A DNA stretch of 64,000 nt from Trileptium ribeirensis. Taxonomy: Eukaryota > Nematoda > Enoplea > Enoplida > Thoracostomopsidae. Shown one piece after another: positions 39,011 to 52,910 of the stretch. Positions within the stretch are counted from its first letter, which is position 1. Each line of letters begins with the position of its first letter. The notes beneath the pieces are model-generated. The model saw only the letters and a list, made by a program, of their open reading frames with translations, was not told the origin of the DNA and searched no databases. Both the position numbers and the translations under genes were made by a program. The stretch lies in the NCBI GenBank assembly GCA_030248225.1, contig JASANE010010009.1, positions 1 to 64,000 on the forward strand, given 5' to 3'.

Positions 39011-42000
39011 CTTTTTAAAAATATCACAAAAGTGCTCACGCGAGCTAACAAATTCCGAGAAATTGCCAGTGTATATAAGTACATACTTAGCCGCAACAAT
39101 ATCAACTCATATATGATTAGAAAAGTAATGAAAAGATAAATACATATATTTTTGCAACGCAAAACGGTCCGGTTATCACGCACAGTTAGAGCAGATTCCA
39201 TTATAAAGCATTGAGAATTATATAACATATACGTAGTCAAAATTTGCTAACAAATAGTCAAAGCAACTTCTGTAATTCCATACCATTTCATTGCACGGTT
39301 TCCAAATGAGCACGCTTATAACATTGCATGTGTAACATCAATACTCATGTATAAGTTTTTTTACTATAGCGTTCTGAAGAAGTGATTAATACTACACCAC
39401 CATCTATTCAAACTTTAGAAAAAAATCCATTAATGCAGAATAAAGTAAACTCCATAAATATGTTGTACGCAATCATAGCGCAGTCACAACGAAGAACATA
39501 AAAAGACTTTTTTTTACTACTGTAAAACGAAAAATTTTTTTACTGATCTGAAGAGCAGGTTCACAATCACCATAAGTATAGTGTATCGTTTATTCGGCCA
39601 AGAAATGAGCAATAAAAACTGAAACCGCCCAATGACTATGTAAATCACAATCACAGTGCTAACAAGTTATTGCTAGACTGAGACTGAGATTGATCAAAGC
39701 TTAAACTTGAAACAAGTAAATCTTCAAGGAAATTAACATGAATCTTAGGCAAATTCCTTCAACATAAGCTTCACGAAACAATTTTTTATAAATAAAAAAA
39801 CATGTATACTATACTTAAATTATTCCATCAACAACAGATTGATAGTACACATATAGCAAGTCTATGAAGGCCGATAATAAAAATTGTCTAAGTTTCCGTT
39901 TATAACGTCGTGTAATTACCTTCACCAGGGGCTGTTGAAGTTCAATTACTTTACTTTGATTAAAGAAATAGCCATTTAATTTACATTCTATAGCGGCCAC
40001 CATTTTAATAACTCGATCGTTTTTAAGACTGATCCTATAATAACCTTGGAGTATTATCGCTGCTTAGCCCTTTTGGCAACCGTAAGAGTATAGTAGTGAT
40101 CGTACAAACATTTCAGTGAGCCGAAAGTCGGACTCAACACCACTGCAGCAGCACAACACCATATTTTTTTTAAAAAACATCAAACGGTATTAGCGCGATA
40201 AATTGCATAGCTTTTCTAGCCTTCCGAGTTAATTCATTCAGCTTATAAGTAAATTTCAAATATTCTCTAAAAATATATCATTTCGAAATGGGTTTGGCAC
40301 GTGTGGATGTTTTTTTTGTTAGATTTTTTAGGTGGATTCAGGGTATTTTGTGCAGCACTACTCAGCATTCATTTATTAAAAAAAATAGTCTACACCTTAT
40401 TCCGAAACTTTGGTTATTTTGACAACACAACGATCTCAGCGGAGCATCTGGTTGTCTTTCAATATACATTGACGGTATAATATGAAGCGAACCTGTTGAC
40501 CATCATTAGACTGAGCAGATATACAAGATGTTTGGTTCCCTAGGCAAAGTTATTCAGTCATAACCAGCATAACTGAACGAGTATATATATTCGTTAAATT
40601 AAACCAAATTCATACTTACTATGCCACGATTTGACGCAAAATCAACAGCTGCAGATAGAATGACTCGTCGGCAGATGATCGCTCGAATAATATCGAATTT
40701 GCGACAATTAGAAGTATTGCTATTAGAGTTTATCTAAGCATAGAACTAAATCATTTCGTATGACGCAATTGCTACATATCTCTCTAATGCTGAACGTTTT
40801 AGTTCTTTAGGCAAAACACCGCTCCAAAGAAAAACAAAGATTGTAGTGTTATAATGTCTTGACGCAATATACGACATATATTCATCATATGACTATGTCG
40901 TTAAGCAGCTAAAGTGAACCCTAGGCCTGTTTACGAAAGCCTTAGCAGTTACATTTATGGCAGAAGTATGACTGTTTCAAGATCTGTTTTAAAATTTTAT
41001 CAATATGATAATCGAATAACAGAAATATTTTGGGTTACGGCGAAAACTTAATTTCATCAGTGCCGTTGTGCCAAAAGTATATCATAATAAAGGATTGATT
41101 TTTAAAGGTAGGAGTTGTTTTTCAAGACAAAATCACCGAAGCTCATACAAAGCATGAAAATAATAAAATAGAATAAAAAAATTGAAACAAAAAAATTTTT
41201 AACTTTTCCAAAGCAGGGTGAGTATAATAATAATTCGGCCGAAGCTATGTAATGAAACAGTAAATGACGTTTTATACCGCTCGACATAGTGATCAAGTCG
41301 CTACAGACACTAAGACTGCTCTTGATCACCTGCAATATTCTTCCAGAAAAATCAATGTCTCATAAAGCCTACATGCATGTTTTTTCTGATATACAGAACA
41401 CCCGGTCTCTATTCGTGACGTGGGCCAGCCGGGAGATTAAAACAGCAATAAAAGTCGTTGGTGATCGCCATTTCCCCTTCAATCTTACTGGATATTGGCG
41501 ACCTAGCTGATGCCTTCTAAGAAACCTTAGTAATTGCCATCATCTCCACACAGAACCTAAATGGTACTTCCGGTAATTTTCGGTATGTAGGCTGAAACGC
41601 GACCAGGGATAGAACACACATAAATACGACCGCGCGTTTTTGAGTATTTATGATCGGCAAAATTTTGTTCATGGACTCTCAGTATTTTTAATAAAAATTT
41701 AGATCTATCAACTATGTTTTGTTCGACAGAATGGAAGCATATTAAATTAACTAGGTGGCAAGTGGGATTGCAAGTGGCAAGCAAGTATTTTGTATAAAAT
41801 TTTCCACATTTCTGCTTCACCTCTGATCCGAACATACATATTACAATGATCAAGTTCCAATTCAACCATTCAAAACGAAAGATTAACTAAGCTATTTGTC
41901 GCGTGAGCACATAATTTCAGTAGAAATTTTTATTAATACCCTACAGGAGTTTGTTAACAAATCAAAGCCAGGTCGATGCTTGTAGCAGCTATTTTACACA

Positions 42001-44995
42001 TTCAGGAGTCTTCGGGTTACGTTCGAATTAAGCCGGTCCAACTGGGTAACAGTGTATGGCTTACGTAGAAGTACTTAAAGTATGGTTGGCTAACAAATTG
42101 CGTCAAACACCAGCCAGTGCGCTTGCAAACTTTGTGAATCAGGCTAAATTGAAGTAGAGTAACGTTATCTGAACGTAGCCTGAAACTCTTTTCTTGCCAA
42201 TGAACCGTATTTATTGAAACTGTGCGAGCAGCATCTAAATTTACAAGTCTTCCCAGTGAAAAATCTTCGCTACGCTAATTTCAATCACTACAATCACAAT
42301 TCATCCCATGTTCGCTTTGTTCGAAACTGTACTAAACACGGTCGACGAAATAGTTTCGCTGCTAAACAATCTCTTATAAATGTTCGCTGTGAGAACGAAT
42401 TTTATTCGCTCGCAGAACGAAGTCTTTTCACGCAGATGCCGTTTAGCAGCTGTAACCTTCTAAGGACAGTCACAAAAGTTTTTGTTTAGGTTCAAGCTTA
42501 CATCAATTGTTTAGACACGTGACTGCATAATATGAAGCCGGGATAACATTAGAATTGCAAAGTGACAACTTAGAATAACTATGTAGCAAAACTAATTCGG
42601 GAGTCACGAAGAATCGGGACTTAACAAGAAACATATGACAGAAATAGCGATGTTTCGAATATTGATAAGGCCGTAATTATCTGGGAAACAAGAAGTTTGA
42701 CAAAAGATAGATACCGAATCTCGGCTATAATATCTTTGATGAGCTCAAAAACACATTTAATACTGATGAAAACAACATCAACACCTGAATAGGCTCACAA
42801 ACTTCAATGCTGGTTATCAATTAACGGGACATACCTAGAATTCCGAAAAACTAACTTTTTATGTTTTCTGAGCCTTTCCATGATTTGTTAGGATAGACAA
42901 ACGATAACCTAGGAGCATGCAATATCCTGGTTTAATTACGCATTGGTGACCAAAATTGGGCGTTTTTAAAGCATACTTATTAGTGTAGCTACAGACGTAG
43001 TATCGCGGCGTACGTGTTTAATGTGATATGATCCCAAGTGATACTACAGTCACGTACAAAAAAACGTGCACAAGTTCATATTACAGAGCGAACTTTATTG
43101 CGTCCACTTAGGAGCGATTATAAACACGAACGACCGTTTCAACGTTTGTTTATACGTTTTGTGCACTTATTGCTATCTGTGCCAGTAATATTCTGAGCTA
43201 CCCGTGAAATCCAAAGCTAACTTGGAGTGATTGATGTACATTTTCCGGCTCACCCAAACGAAATTATTTCAGCTTAAGGGTTCACTTATTCAACATTACA
43301 CCTGTGACATATTATACAAAAAATGCATCTTTCAAAAACACAGTAACTATTCGCAGAATTGATACAGGTGACAATTTTGGTTTTAAACATTTGTACTGAA
43401 GCCTAATTTCCAGCTTCAGCTGGTAGTGCTTCTTCAACGTACCTGAATTTGTTAAACCACAAAAATTTACAGTCGCGGACAGAAATACGCTCACAAAACC
43501 GAACGCACCAATCTTAGCTTATAAACTAATGGTACCGACGTTCGTTTGCGTTTACTCTCGGTTATAACCGAATGCAAAAATTCGTTCTACAATACAAAAA
43601 TGTTTTAACGTTCGTTTTATGCTGTTATTTTGCGAGACTGTATTTATTAACCTTACAAAAATGTTCTGATCTCAAACAAGAATTTTCTATTGCTACAAAA
43701 TTGAATTTTGACCGATTTATTACGCAAAAAAATGGCACAATAAAAGGGACGAGAACCAATATAGAACTTTTATAAAACCAGGAAATTGTAGGTATAATAA
43801 TATGTGGTGCCTGGACTTAGGATAAGAAAGTTAAATTTGGTTGGATTCATTTTATATCAGTTTTGCCAAAATTAGGCGCAGGCAACACCCCCATGACCAT
43901 AGCTAAAAACATATCCACGGTATAAATATGTCATACCAATAGTGGAGTTTCCTATTGCGGCCAAAATTACCGAAATCAATGTTAACTAAACACATAGCTC
44001 ACCCGAGGTCATAAAGGTCGGGTCAGTGTCAAGCTAAGTGTCTAAGCTATATGTATCCCATACCCTTGTCCATATGCTAAGCGTGAGTCCGGGGCTTGCT
44101 TTTGGCTAAGAACCTTCTGTGAGGCATATATTATGCCTAAAACCAAGTCGGGACCAAAGTCCAAAACATGATCAGACCAAATCAACTATGAAATTATGTT
44201 TAAATATAATTAGAAAAATAAATAAAAAAATTACAGCACCGCAATTTGCGCGATATAAAGTCAGAGCACACTAGCTGCAAAAATTGCAAACACCCGTACT
44301 GGTAACATTAAGATAAGAGTGAGCTCAACCGTTAGCAAGCTTTAACTCGAGAAACTAGTAGACATAACAGGGGCGGCGTAGTTTAACACGGATTATTGTA
44401 AGTTATCTGAGACTGCCGAATACAATGTTGCAAATGCTAGTTCCAATGTGAATATTATAAGAAAACAACCAAAATTTTGTTGTGACTAAAACCCCATTAT
44501 AATAAAACACAAGATGAACATTTCATTACAATTTATTATTAAAACTGGGTATTTTTTTATCTCAGAATACCCCAAGTTTTAGGCAGTGAAGACACTAAGG
44601 CAAATATCAAAGACTTTGCTGCAGTCATAACAAGTGGCGTTATTTTTGATAGAGGCACATAGTACACATGGCATTTCAAATAGAATAAGCCTGGCTCATC
44701 GAATTAATTTAGATTTATTGGGTTACTCGAACAGTCAAAACAAAATACAAAACTAATCCATTTGTAAATAGTGCTCTTCCCATTGGATTATTAATCATAT
44801 GTTCTATTATACCTCATATTGGTCCGCCGAAGGAGAAGTGTTTATGATATGAATGAGTAACTAATGATCTATAAATGTACTCGGTACGTACATACAAGCT
44901 TTCTCACGCTTTTTTTAACAATGATAAGAAGTTATGCCGCCGATTTTTTTATAAAATGAGACTGATAGCTTAAAACACAGTAGAATTATACTCAC
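39011..44995. other. No gene confirmed
   Basis: AT-rich throughout. A 102-codon minus frame (41557-41865) has four Cys and a hydrophobic start but no convincing splice sites or known domain. Nothing else stands out. Confidence 0.35.
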
Positions 44996-45109
44996 ATTCC
45001 TGGTTGAACCTGGCGTCGAGTTATATCCGGCACAGTAATCCAAAAAAATGATTCCGAGATGAACAGATATCATCAGCGCAATGGTCCAGGTGATAGCTAA
45101 AATCAACAT
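44996..45109 (-). CDS. Candidate initial exon with signal peptide
   Basis: ATG at 45109 opens 38 codons ending at a GTGAGT donor, phase 0. Residues 2-23 form a strong hydrophobic signal or anchor (LILAITWTIALMISV core), followed by a polar stretch with an NST site. A good first coding exon for a secreted or membrane protein. The next exon is not identified. Confidence 0.3.
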
Positions 45110-45246
45110 GGATATATAATTTATCAATCAACCTAACCGAGCGGATCATGTTCTTTACAAAAAGATTTCGTTTATATATATGTAAATTTGCATGCATGCT
45201 TCAATTTATATATATGTGTAAATTTGCATAGATGCTCATAAGTGGT

Positions 45247-45490
45247 AGGGGTTACCCCCGAGGACGGATCCTTCCTCCCACCCGGACGCTACGCCTTTTC
45301 CTATCATGTCGCCCGGCCAGAACCCCCTGAAGTCGCCGCAGGCGCCGACCTCATAGGTGCATTTCGTCATACCGATGGCGCTCCCCGTCTACCGCCTCTC
45401 CAATCGCCAGGACCCCCCCCCTGGAAGGTCGAATATCTCCCCAGTGAACACCTGCGAAACCCTTTAGGACCTGGGACCCTGAGCATGTAC
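45247..45490 (+). other. GC-rich island with open frame
   Basis: About 245 bp of strongly GC-rich sequence with sharp borders to AT-rich DNA. The plus strand has a 95-codon frame (45242-45529, Pro/Ala-rich) and the minus strand is also open. A C9 run lies near 45410. Product not recognised. It may be a fragment of a foreign or mobile sequence. Confidence 0.35.
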
Positions 45491-45529
45491 GATAAATTTG
45501 AAACAATTTTGGCTGACATCCGATTATAA

Positions 45530-48500
45530 CAACTTTGTATTGGTATATAATGCCTCCACGAATATGAATAAAAGTTTTCGTGTATATAAAATATTCTGAG
45601 ATTGTTTGTTTCCCGTATATTAAGGGTATTAATTTTGTATTGAACGAAAATGCTAGGGTACATTTGGACTTTTTAAAGAACGCCAAAACCATTCTTAGAG
45701 TTGCTAAAAATTACATGCAATCGACTCGGAAATGTTTGTTGACCGCAAGACTTTTACGTCCATACAAAAAAGAAACACACAAAGGGATACAGAGATATGG
45801 ACATCGATGACACCTATTACTCCTTATAAATATGATGAAGGTATTTTACATGTGCAGATACAAAAATGGAGTATTGCTGGTAAAAGAATAGACAATCCGC
45901 ACAGAATCGAATTTCCTACGTTTACATAAATTTGGTTCAAGCTACTCACTTTACTTGCAATTAACGGAACAAATTTAATCGGAGTATTGAGATACGATCT
46001 AACTATTACGTTTATATGTCCTGTTTCACTCCAGATCAATACACAGCTTACTCCTGCATTGCCATATGAAACAACAACTTTGACTCAATGTATGTTCTTG
46101 CGGATTTATTTTTTATATTTGTTTACCAAGTTTAGGAACATGTTTTACGGCACTTTATTGACATGACTTTGCATGTTGGATTTTCTGTATTTTTCAAAGC
46201 GAAAATTTCAAAGTTTGATTTTGTAAATATATGCACGGTATAAATTCACATTAGATTGCTTTGTTTCCGTTCTTCGCTTTGCCTAAGCGAAAACGCACAC
46301 TGATCAATCTAAACTAGTGGAACCAGACAAAAATATACTAAATTAATATACCGAAGATATTTATTTAATGAATGTTTATAATTTTTGATGAATGTTTCAA
46401 AGGCCAAGATGCCGACAACGTCAAATTAGAATAAAGGAACACCATAACCTATTGACCTGTACGGGGAATTTTGTGGGAATATACACAGTAAGCTTTCTAC
46501 TCAAAAACACTGAAAAATTTGCATGTATTCGTATAGACTAAACTATCTCACGGTGTGAATGGCAGCAACCATACCTGCAGTATTTCGGCCGATAATTGGT
46601 GTTTATTTACCTTTTAGTTTTGTAACAACAACTGTTGCAATTTAACCCATTCATGCCGGAATTAATTTGTATATCGTGCAATGTTTGACAAATTCAAGCC
46701 TGCGCCGGGGATTGAATCCGGGACGTTTGGGGCGAAACTTGAGTACGCAAACCACTGAAATATCTGAAAGCTATTGTTCGGTTTTTTAAGGAACCTCACA
46801 ACGCGAGCGAATAACGGCGCACGTTCAAACGTATGATATACGACAAACTCAATAAACGCAACGACTCGCAACGTGATTTAGGTCCATTTGGATCTAGTAG
46901 CCATGAAAGGATTAATCATTATTATAAGTAATTAAATAATATAGTGAATACTATGTGCCACTAATGTTGGTTCGTCTTCCATATGTATTTTCAATACACA
47001 TAATACAATCCAAGAACATCCACATTATCATATGTTTTACGTTTGATTAGTTTTTGTACACCTATAATCTTTAACGGTCTTCAAAGTATAAAGCGTCGAA
47101 CAGCCTGTTTATTCATATCTGCCTATTTAGCAAGTGGCACTGTTGGCACTGCCTTAGGTCCTTGCCTTAATTTCAAAATTACAAATCTCCGATTTTTTGG
47201 TGTTTGCAAAATACAAGTACTTGTGACGTAAGTTAGTCGTAATTAGGTTTATAGCCGCCATGTAGATTCTTATGTAGGTTTCAAAACGTTGCACTCTCCT
47301 CGATAGTTACTTGGGCCTGCCGGCTCTGTGAATGTCATCAAAGGAATATTACAGGCTACATATCATCGTGATCAATTAAGGCATCAGGTAAAGCTCGGAA
47401 AGCAATATACCATAGAGAAGATCATATAAGAGGCGAGTTTAGAGCGACTGGCCTGTGCGACATCAATAATTAATTTTATTACATACGTGTGTGAGTTAAA
47501 TCTTTAGAAACAACACAAGCAAATTAAATCACTTTCATTTCCGTTCTCAAGTTTCATGGTTGTAAGCTTCTCATGTAAATACAGCAATCAATTTCTTAAA
47601 CTTGGTTTTAATTTCAGACAACCGATTGTAACGTTGGTTTTGAATTTTAGTTGGTTAAGTGGTTTTCTGATTTGACGCCAGATGTTTGATGTAGACCAAC
47701 TTCCAAGTGCTAGTTAACAACGACAAATAGAAAACGTCAGAATTGGTTTCCAGCAATTGTCATGCACGTAGTTTGTCAAAAAATCTGGCTGATGATGATA
47801 TTTGGTTATGGCTCAGATTGCTCTCAGATTGGGAGACATTTTCAATTCTAGCATTAAATGCGCCTGTAACTAACGTTGAAACTGGATATTGTGCTGTGTA
47901 AATTCGAATTTTTCGGATGCGCACACGCACACGTTAATTATCCATTCAAGGTTGGTTAAGCACAATATTATTTGCTTAACAGCCAGAATGTTATGCATAA
48001 GTCACAAATATATAAGGTCAGATTTATTACCATTTTGTTAAGCTTGTCAGTAAATCCAAACATTATTGCGATCCTACAACAATTGCAGATCGCAAGCCTG
48101 TTGCAAGTCGGAAAAATTTTCACAGCATACAGAACACTTTTGTGTTTACTCAACAAGTACATATTCTTGTTCTGAAAAAAGTCCAGGCCCGATAGAAGCT
48201 GTAAAATCCGATTATTTCCATATCACAACATGTTCATAATCAATAAGCCAAATTGGATTAAGATCCAGCAACCACTGGTTTTCATCCGTTCAGCGTGTAT
48301 TAATCACTCGATGCTCAAAGTCATACTTTTAGATTTTTAATGGTTTGAACTGATCAGCTGACAAAAACTATGTTCATAAACCCAACACTCACAGCGTGGC
48401 ATCTAGCTATTTGCACTTAGCGCGTCGTGTAAATGTTGTGTTATTTGTACTATATTATATTATGCTGCAATATCATTGTTACGCATACGCGACAACTTAG

Positions 48501-49086
48501 AACCATTGTAATTTGGATATTTCAAAAATTTGATCATCTGGAATCGCGGCATCATTTCTCGAACATATTTTTTTATCTCAACTTTGACGTTACAAAAACA
48601 TTCAAGGAAAAAATTATCTGAAACTGTATATGTGCAGCGCTACTCGCGAAAAAACGTATGGTAAAATTCAGCTTAGACAACGCGCGTGAATTTATGAAAC
48701 TTATAAAATTTATGCATGTAATATGGAAACTTAATATAAATCTGGGCAAAAATTTTAAACGCTTATGGTCAATGGATAACTTATACTGGTTTTAACCCAA
48801 AATTTCTTGTCGGTTATTGAAACGTTGTATCGGTACGACGAACATGGTGGTTTCAAGATACTGGTAAATTGAAATTTTGAACCAAATCGCATAAACCTAA
48901 CGGCAAGAAGTTACATGTCATAGTAGAAAATTCTGCGCGTTTTAATTCAAAGAATATTAGTTTTGACAGCCGTACGGTTTTGTGAAAGTTAATTTTTATG
49001 TTATCAGCGAGCAAGCCGTTGCTACGTACCCCGAAGGCATTAGAACAAAATACTTTAGCACCCAAATTACATTAAGTTAGCTCTAA
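45530..49086. other. No gene seen
   Basis: AT-rich with short frames only. No recognised repeat or RNA. Confidence 0.4.
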
Positions 49087-49275
49087 CTAAGTGCGTTGCA
49101 CACAACCTTTATTCAAGCGAGGAGCATATACAAAGATGAGTATACCTGTATCTCCCCGTTTTAAATTCTCGCATGAAAAATCATATGTCCGCGATTTCGT
49201 TACAGATTTATAGGTAGCGCGAAGTTCTACATTAGGATCGAATATATACGATGACCTGTCTCCAGAACGGTTAGT
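49087..49275 (-). CDS. Candidate exon (possibly terminal)
   Basis: An open frame with protein-like composition (alternating charged and aliphatic residues, one CENLKRG stretch). It can either end at a donor after 49146 (ACAG/GTATAC, phase 1) or continue to a stop at 49087. Possible acceptors lie just after TTCTGGAG or GGAGACAG near 49260. Its phase does not match the exon at 49524 directly. Family unknown. Confidence 0.22.
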   Translation of the reverse strand, partial: TNRSGDRSSYIFDPNVELRATYKSVTKSRTYDFSCENLKRGDTGILIFVYAPRLNKGCVQRT

Positions 49276-49523
49276 CAAATTAAAAACAGTGGCCAATTTT
49301 ATTCAGCAATAATCAGGAACGAGCTTTTGATAAATTCTCTATGCTTAACAATTACTCCTTGCCCATTATAATTGCGATCGATAGCCACTTATGTAGCCCG
49401 TTTTTACAGTCATCAAAGCTGCGTTATCACTTCATGTACCGGTAAGAACCGATTACATTTTTTATGCAGAAGGTATAAAACACAATTGTTATAAAAGATT
49501 TTAATTATGAAATGCCTACTCAC

Positions 49524-49584
49524 TTTATATGCATCAGATTCCCATATCGAAGTATACATATCGAACTTGTCCAGATTGGCAACG
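49524..49584 (-). CDS. Candidate short internal exon
   Basis: 61 bp bounded by a strong acceptor (TTGATTTTGTTTAG) and a consensus donor (AAA/GTGAGT). One partial codon then 20 codons, ending in phase 0. The encoded segment (VANLDKFDMYTSIWESDAYK) has no recognised domain. Short enough to be chance, but both splice sites are good. Confidence 0.28.
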
Positions 49585-49944
49585 CTAAACAAAATCAAGC
49601 TGATTTAAGTTTATAAATTAATCAATTATACGAAACGAAGTGTGTGAGGCGTCAGTATTCATTGGTCCTTGCATTAAATGCACCAAACTAACCTACACCA
49701 CTTAAACTTCGGTGGTTTTAGATTTGCGATTTTGTTTGAAAAGGACTTCGTATTAATTCAATAAATCAACAATAATTTACGAATGCCATATGCTAGAACT
49801 ACCTATCCTAAGAAGAAAGCTTATACAAAAGTAAAAGGCTTCAGAAATATCTTGCTGTGGCGAAGATAAAATCGTTAATAAGCTCGTGCAATGTTTTTAC
49901 ATGAATTTAACTCTTTGTTAGTTCTTCTGCGCTGCTATATGATT

Positions 49945-50080
49945 TTTGCGCTAGGACTAGTTCTAGCCCTAAAGGACCCCAGCAGCACCATTTATCCCGT
50001 TACGGTGTCCTTTTGATCTTGAATTCCTCGACTCCCCAGTAAGGCTAAAAGGTTGACCTAAGGAAAGCAGTTAGCCTAGC
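49945..50080. repeat. Diverged dispersed repeat, copy 1
   Basis: Starts AGGACTAGTTCTAGCCCTAA followed by GGACCCCAGCAGCACC. It matches 51768-51890, which starts AGGACCAGCTCTGGCCCTAA. GC-rich, non-coding, probably part of an old retroelement. 50081-50400 continues GC-richer but unrecognised. Confidence 0.5.
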
Positions 50081-51767
50081 ATTCCGCAGACGGGCGTAGC
50101 GTAGTGTTTGGTCTGGCCTATATATTGGCCCACTCTCTGGCGATATGAAATTCCCCCAAAGAGGGTCATCCCTTAGGCCTACTCACAGGTAGTAAGGCTG
50201 ACCCACCTTACCCTCACTTGTCTCCCGTGAATTCAACGAGCAGGGCAACCATTTCATCAGGAATTTTTGCAAACGACCCGTATTCCAGGGTCCTGTGGTT
50301 TCGTACTGCATCGGCGAGTGAATTATTTGTGGTTGATCCCTGTGGAAAACTCGTACTGACAATGCTTAATAGCACTCATATTTTTCATCTTTGAGCGTAG
50401 GGAGTTTTGAAGCGCACCCGCGTTTTGAATGATCACTGGTAGGATTTAAATTCAAAAATAGTGCCGCTTTTTAAGTGGTTCAAATTATTGATAGCCGCTA
50501 AGCGTTCATATGCTGTAGTCGTTGCGATAATAATAATCTGCATTAATCCAGTTACCTACAAAGAGGATGATCTATCTTCAGCAAAAAAAGTTAAACCTAT
50601 TCGTAATTTGGCACGGTATTGTATGCTGCATTCTGTTCATGATTCATACAATCAACATTGCCTGCAACTTAAGAAAAGATTTATGTGTTCGTCTTTCAGT
50701 TCAGATCAGAGATTTTTAGCGTATATCTGACGCTTGAGAACACTCCAAAGGAAAAAATTAAATGCAGCTAAATCGGCTGAGCAAGCAGACGACCAAGAGC
50801 TCACCAGGGAATGTTTCATCCAAAAAACCGAAACGTTCTTGCTGTAATGGGGCGGAGCGACTGCGTCATAATTGGCGAGAATAATAAACTATAATATTGG
50901 TCTCAAACATAAACAAAACAGTTTACAATTTATCTGACTTGGTTATTACATACGAACACTCTAATATCTTATACTTACTTATGGGACACCTCATATATGT
51001 CGCAACTCGTTGGTGATTTCTAGTGGCGGTTATGCTTGCCTACAAGTGGGAACGATAGGTGGATTTGTCCATCTTTGGTTTCAGGAACTGGAATAGTCAA
51101 ACCTACTTTTTTACCGAATTAATGTTTGGTATTACATAGAGTTGGCCCAGCGGTAATAATTTTTATTTGGTAAATATATCTATCATTGCACACAATATTT
51201 TGTCAAGCTAGTATTTCTTATATAAGAGTGCGTGTTTAACAAAGTTTTTTATATGCTAATTGTACCAAATACTGTATTAATAAACTAAATAAATTAATGC
51301 ATGCAGTATATAGCAATGCCTGAGCGGCAGCGGTCGATTAATAGAATATCCACTACATTTCAATGTCACAAATGTCACTGCTCCACCATGCTGGTGTAAT
51401 ACATATATCACAAAACGTTTTAAAATTATGTGCACAGGTTGAATAAATTGGTTAGGTGAATAGATGTATAAAGCGATAATCCAGACAAATAAATGTTTTG
51501 ATAATTGGTAAACCGCGTCACAAAGTTAGCTGATAGCTAAAATTGTCATCGAAGAATTATTAATTAATAACAGTGACGTTTCAGCTTACTTCTAATTTTC
51601 TTCGAAATTTGGACACTCTTATTTGTCTCTTAGCATAGATATAACATTACAAATTATTTAAATTTATACGCTCCTTCGTTGGGTTTGTCTTATGTTCTTT
51701 TCTTTTGGTGTACTTGTGAAAAAAATTTTAAGAACATAACCTTGGGAAGTTTCAATATATTAAAGTT

Positions 51768-51890
51768 TGTACTAGGACCAGCTCTGGCCCTAAGGGATCC
51801 CAGCTACACCACTATTCTCCGCTGTTGTGCCCGGACAACCCCGACTTCCCCGCCACTCCACGCGGTGAACCGCTAGTTGATCTACGGTGC
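51768..51890. repeat. Diverged dispersed repeat, copy 2
   Basis: Related to 49945-50080 over its first ~40 bp, then diverges. It continues into a GC-rich segment to about 51945. Confidence 0.5.
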
Positions 51891-52344
51891 CCGGTTAGCG
51901 TAGCAGGCTGTCGGCGGGTTTACCAGGGTGTCCGCACGTCAACTTTTTAGTTGATTAAGCCCAAACTTCTTCGCACAAAATTTCGCATAATACAGAGTTG
52001 TAGTAATCAACGCCAACAAGTATCGCGCAGGATACTTAACCTAGGACAGTGGTGTCACCAATGATGTAATCCTCCGTTACCTGTATCAAATATCAAGAGT
52101 GCCCGACCACGCAACCTTCTAGTTCATTTTTTCCAGCATTCTAGCGGAGTCTGGAGCCAGCTGCGAATATCCCAACACAATTTGTAGGCTTATAGGTTCA
52201 GGTTTCATTCCTTAGTAAAGAAAATAATTGACACGATGATTGAGGGAAGAGCGAAATGGGGCGCATAATCCGAAAGCTAATGTCGGGTTCATCTGAACAG
52301 AAGGCGACGTTGCCAACCCTATTTAAAATCCTGTGTTAAAAGAC

Positions 52345-52910
52345 GAGTTTCGACGAAGACCCCTACCATAGCTGCACGGCTTCGGTATTCACGTCTTAGT
52401 TTTGAGTAAGTTTTGGAGGCGTGCTCCTTTAAAGATCTCACGAGGACAGGGGAGCGGTCTCAGTTATCTTTTTGACTGAAGCAAGTTTCTCGGGTCGCAG
52501 CTAACTCCACCTCTTTCTCCTTTCGGGTGCTTGTCCAAAATATCTGAGCGATGCTACTTCTGCGCCAGATCCGTTGTCATTTGCACAACCCAAGGCTGTT
52601 ACGATATTGTCATCTCGATTTTCAAACTGACATTTTTAGAGAAAAGATTTTGCTTGCAATTTGCACTTACCAATTACTAAAAACCAGTTGAAGCCCAGCT
52701 GAGGAGCTGGGGGAGTAACATCCGAGGCGGCTACGACACGGCACTCCGCATTGAAGCGGGGGGCCTGCCCAATAGTAATGTATGTCCAAAATAGACGAGG
52801 CTCCTTACCGTGGCTACATGGCGTGAGAGTCCCCGTATAAGTTTTGTGGAATAGAACGTGCTCAGCGATAAGAAAAACTCACAAGGTCACGAACTCGAAA
52901 TTGAAGGGTA
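52345..52910. repeat. Pair of diverged GC-rich repeats
   Basis: Blocks at 52345-52460 and 52785-52910 share the order GACGA, CC(C)TACCRTRGCTRCAYGGC, TAAGTTTTG, CGTGCTC, CTCAC. They are about 440 bp apart with many changes. No reading frame. Probably remnants of the same retroelement leader. Confidence 0.45.

Noticed and set aside
38893..39240. 115-codon Phe/Leu-rich minus frame
   Set aside because: It is the translation of the A-rich low-complexity tract, not a membrane protein.
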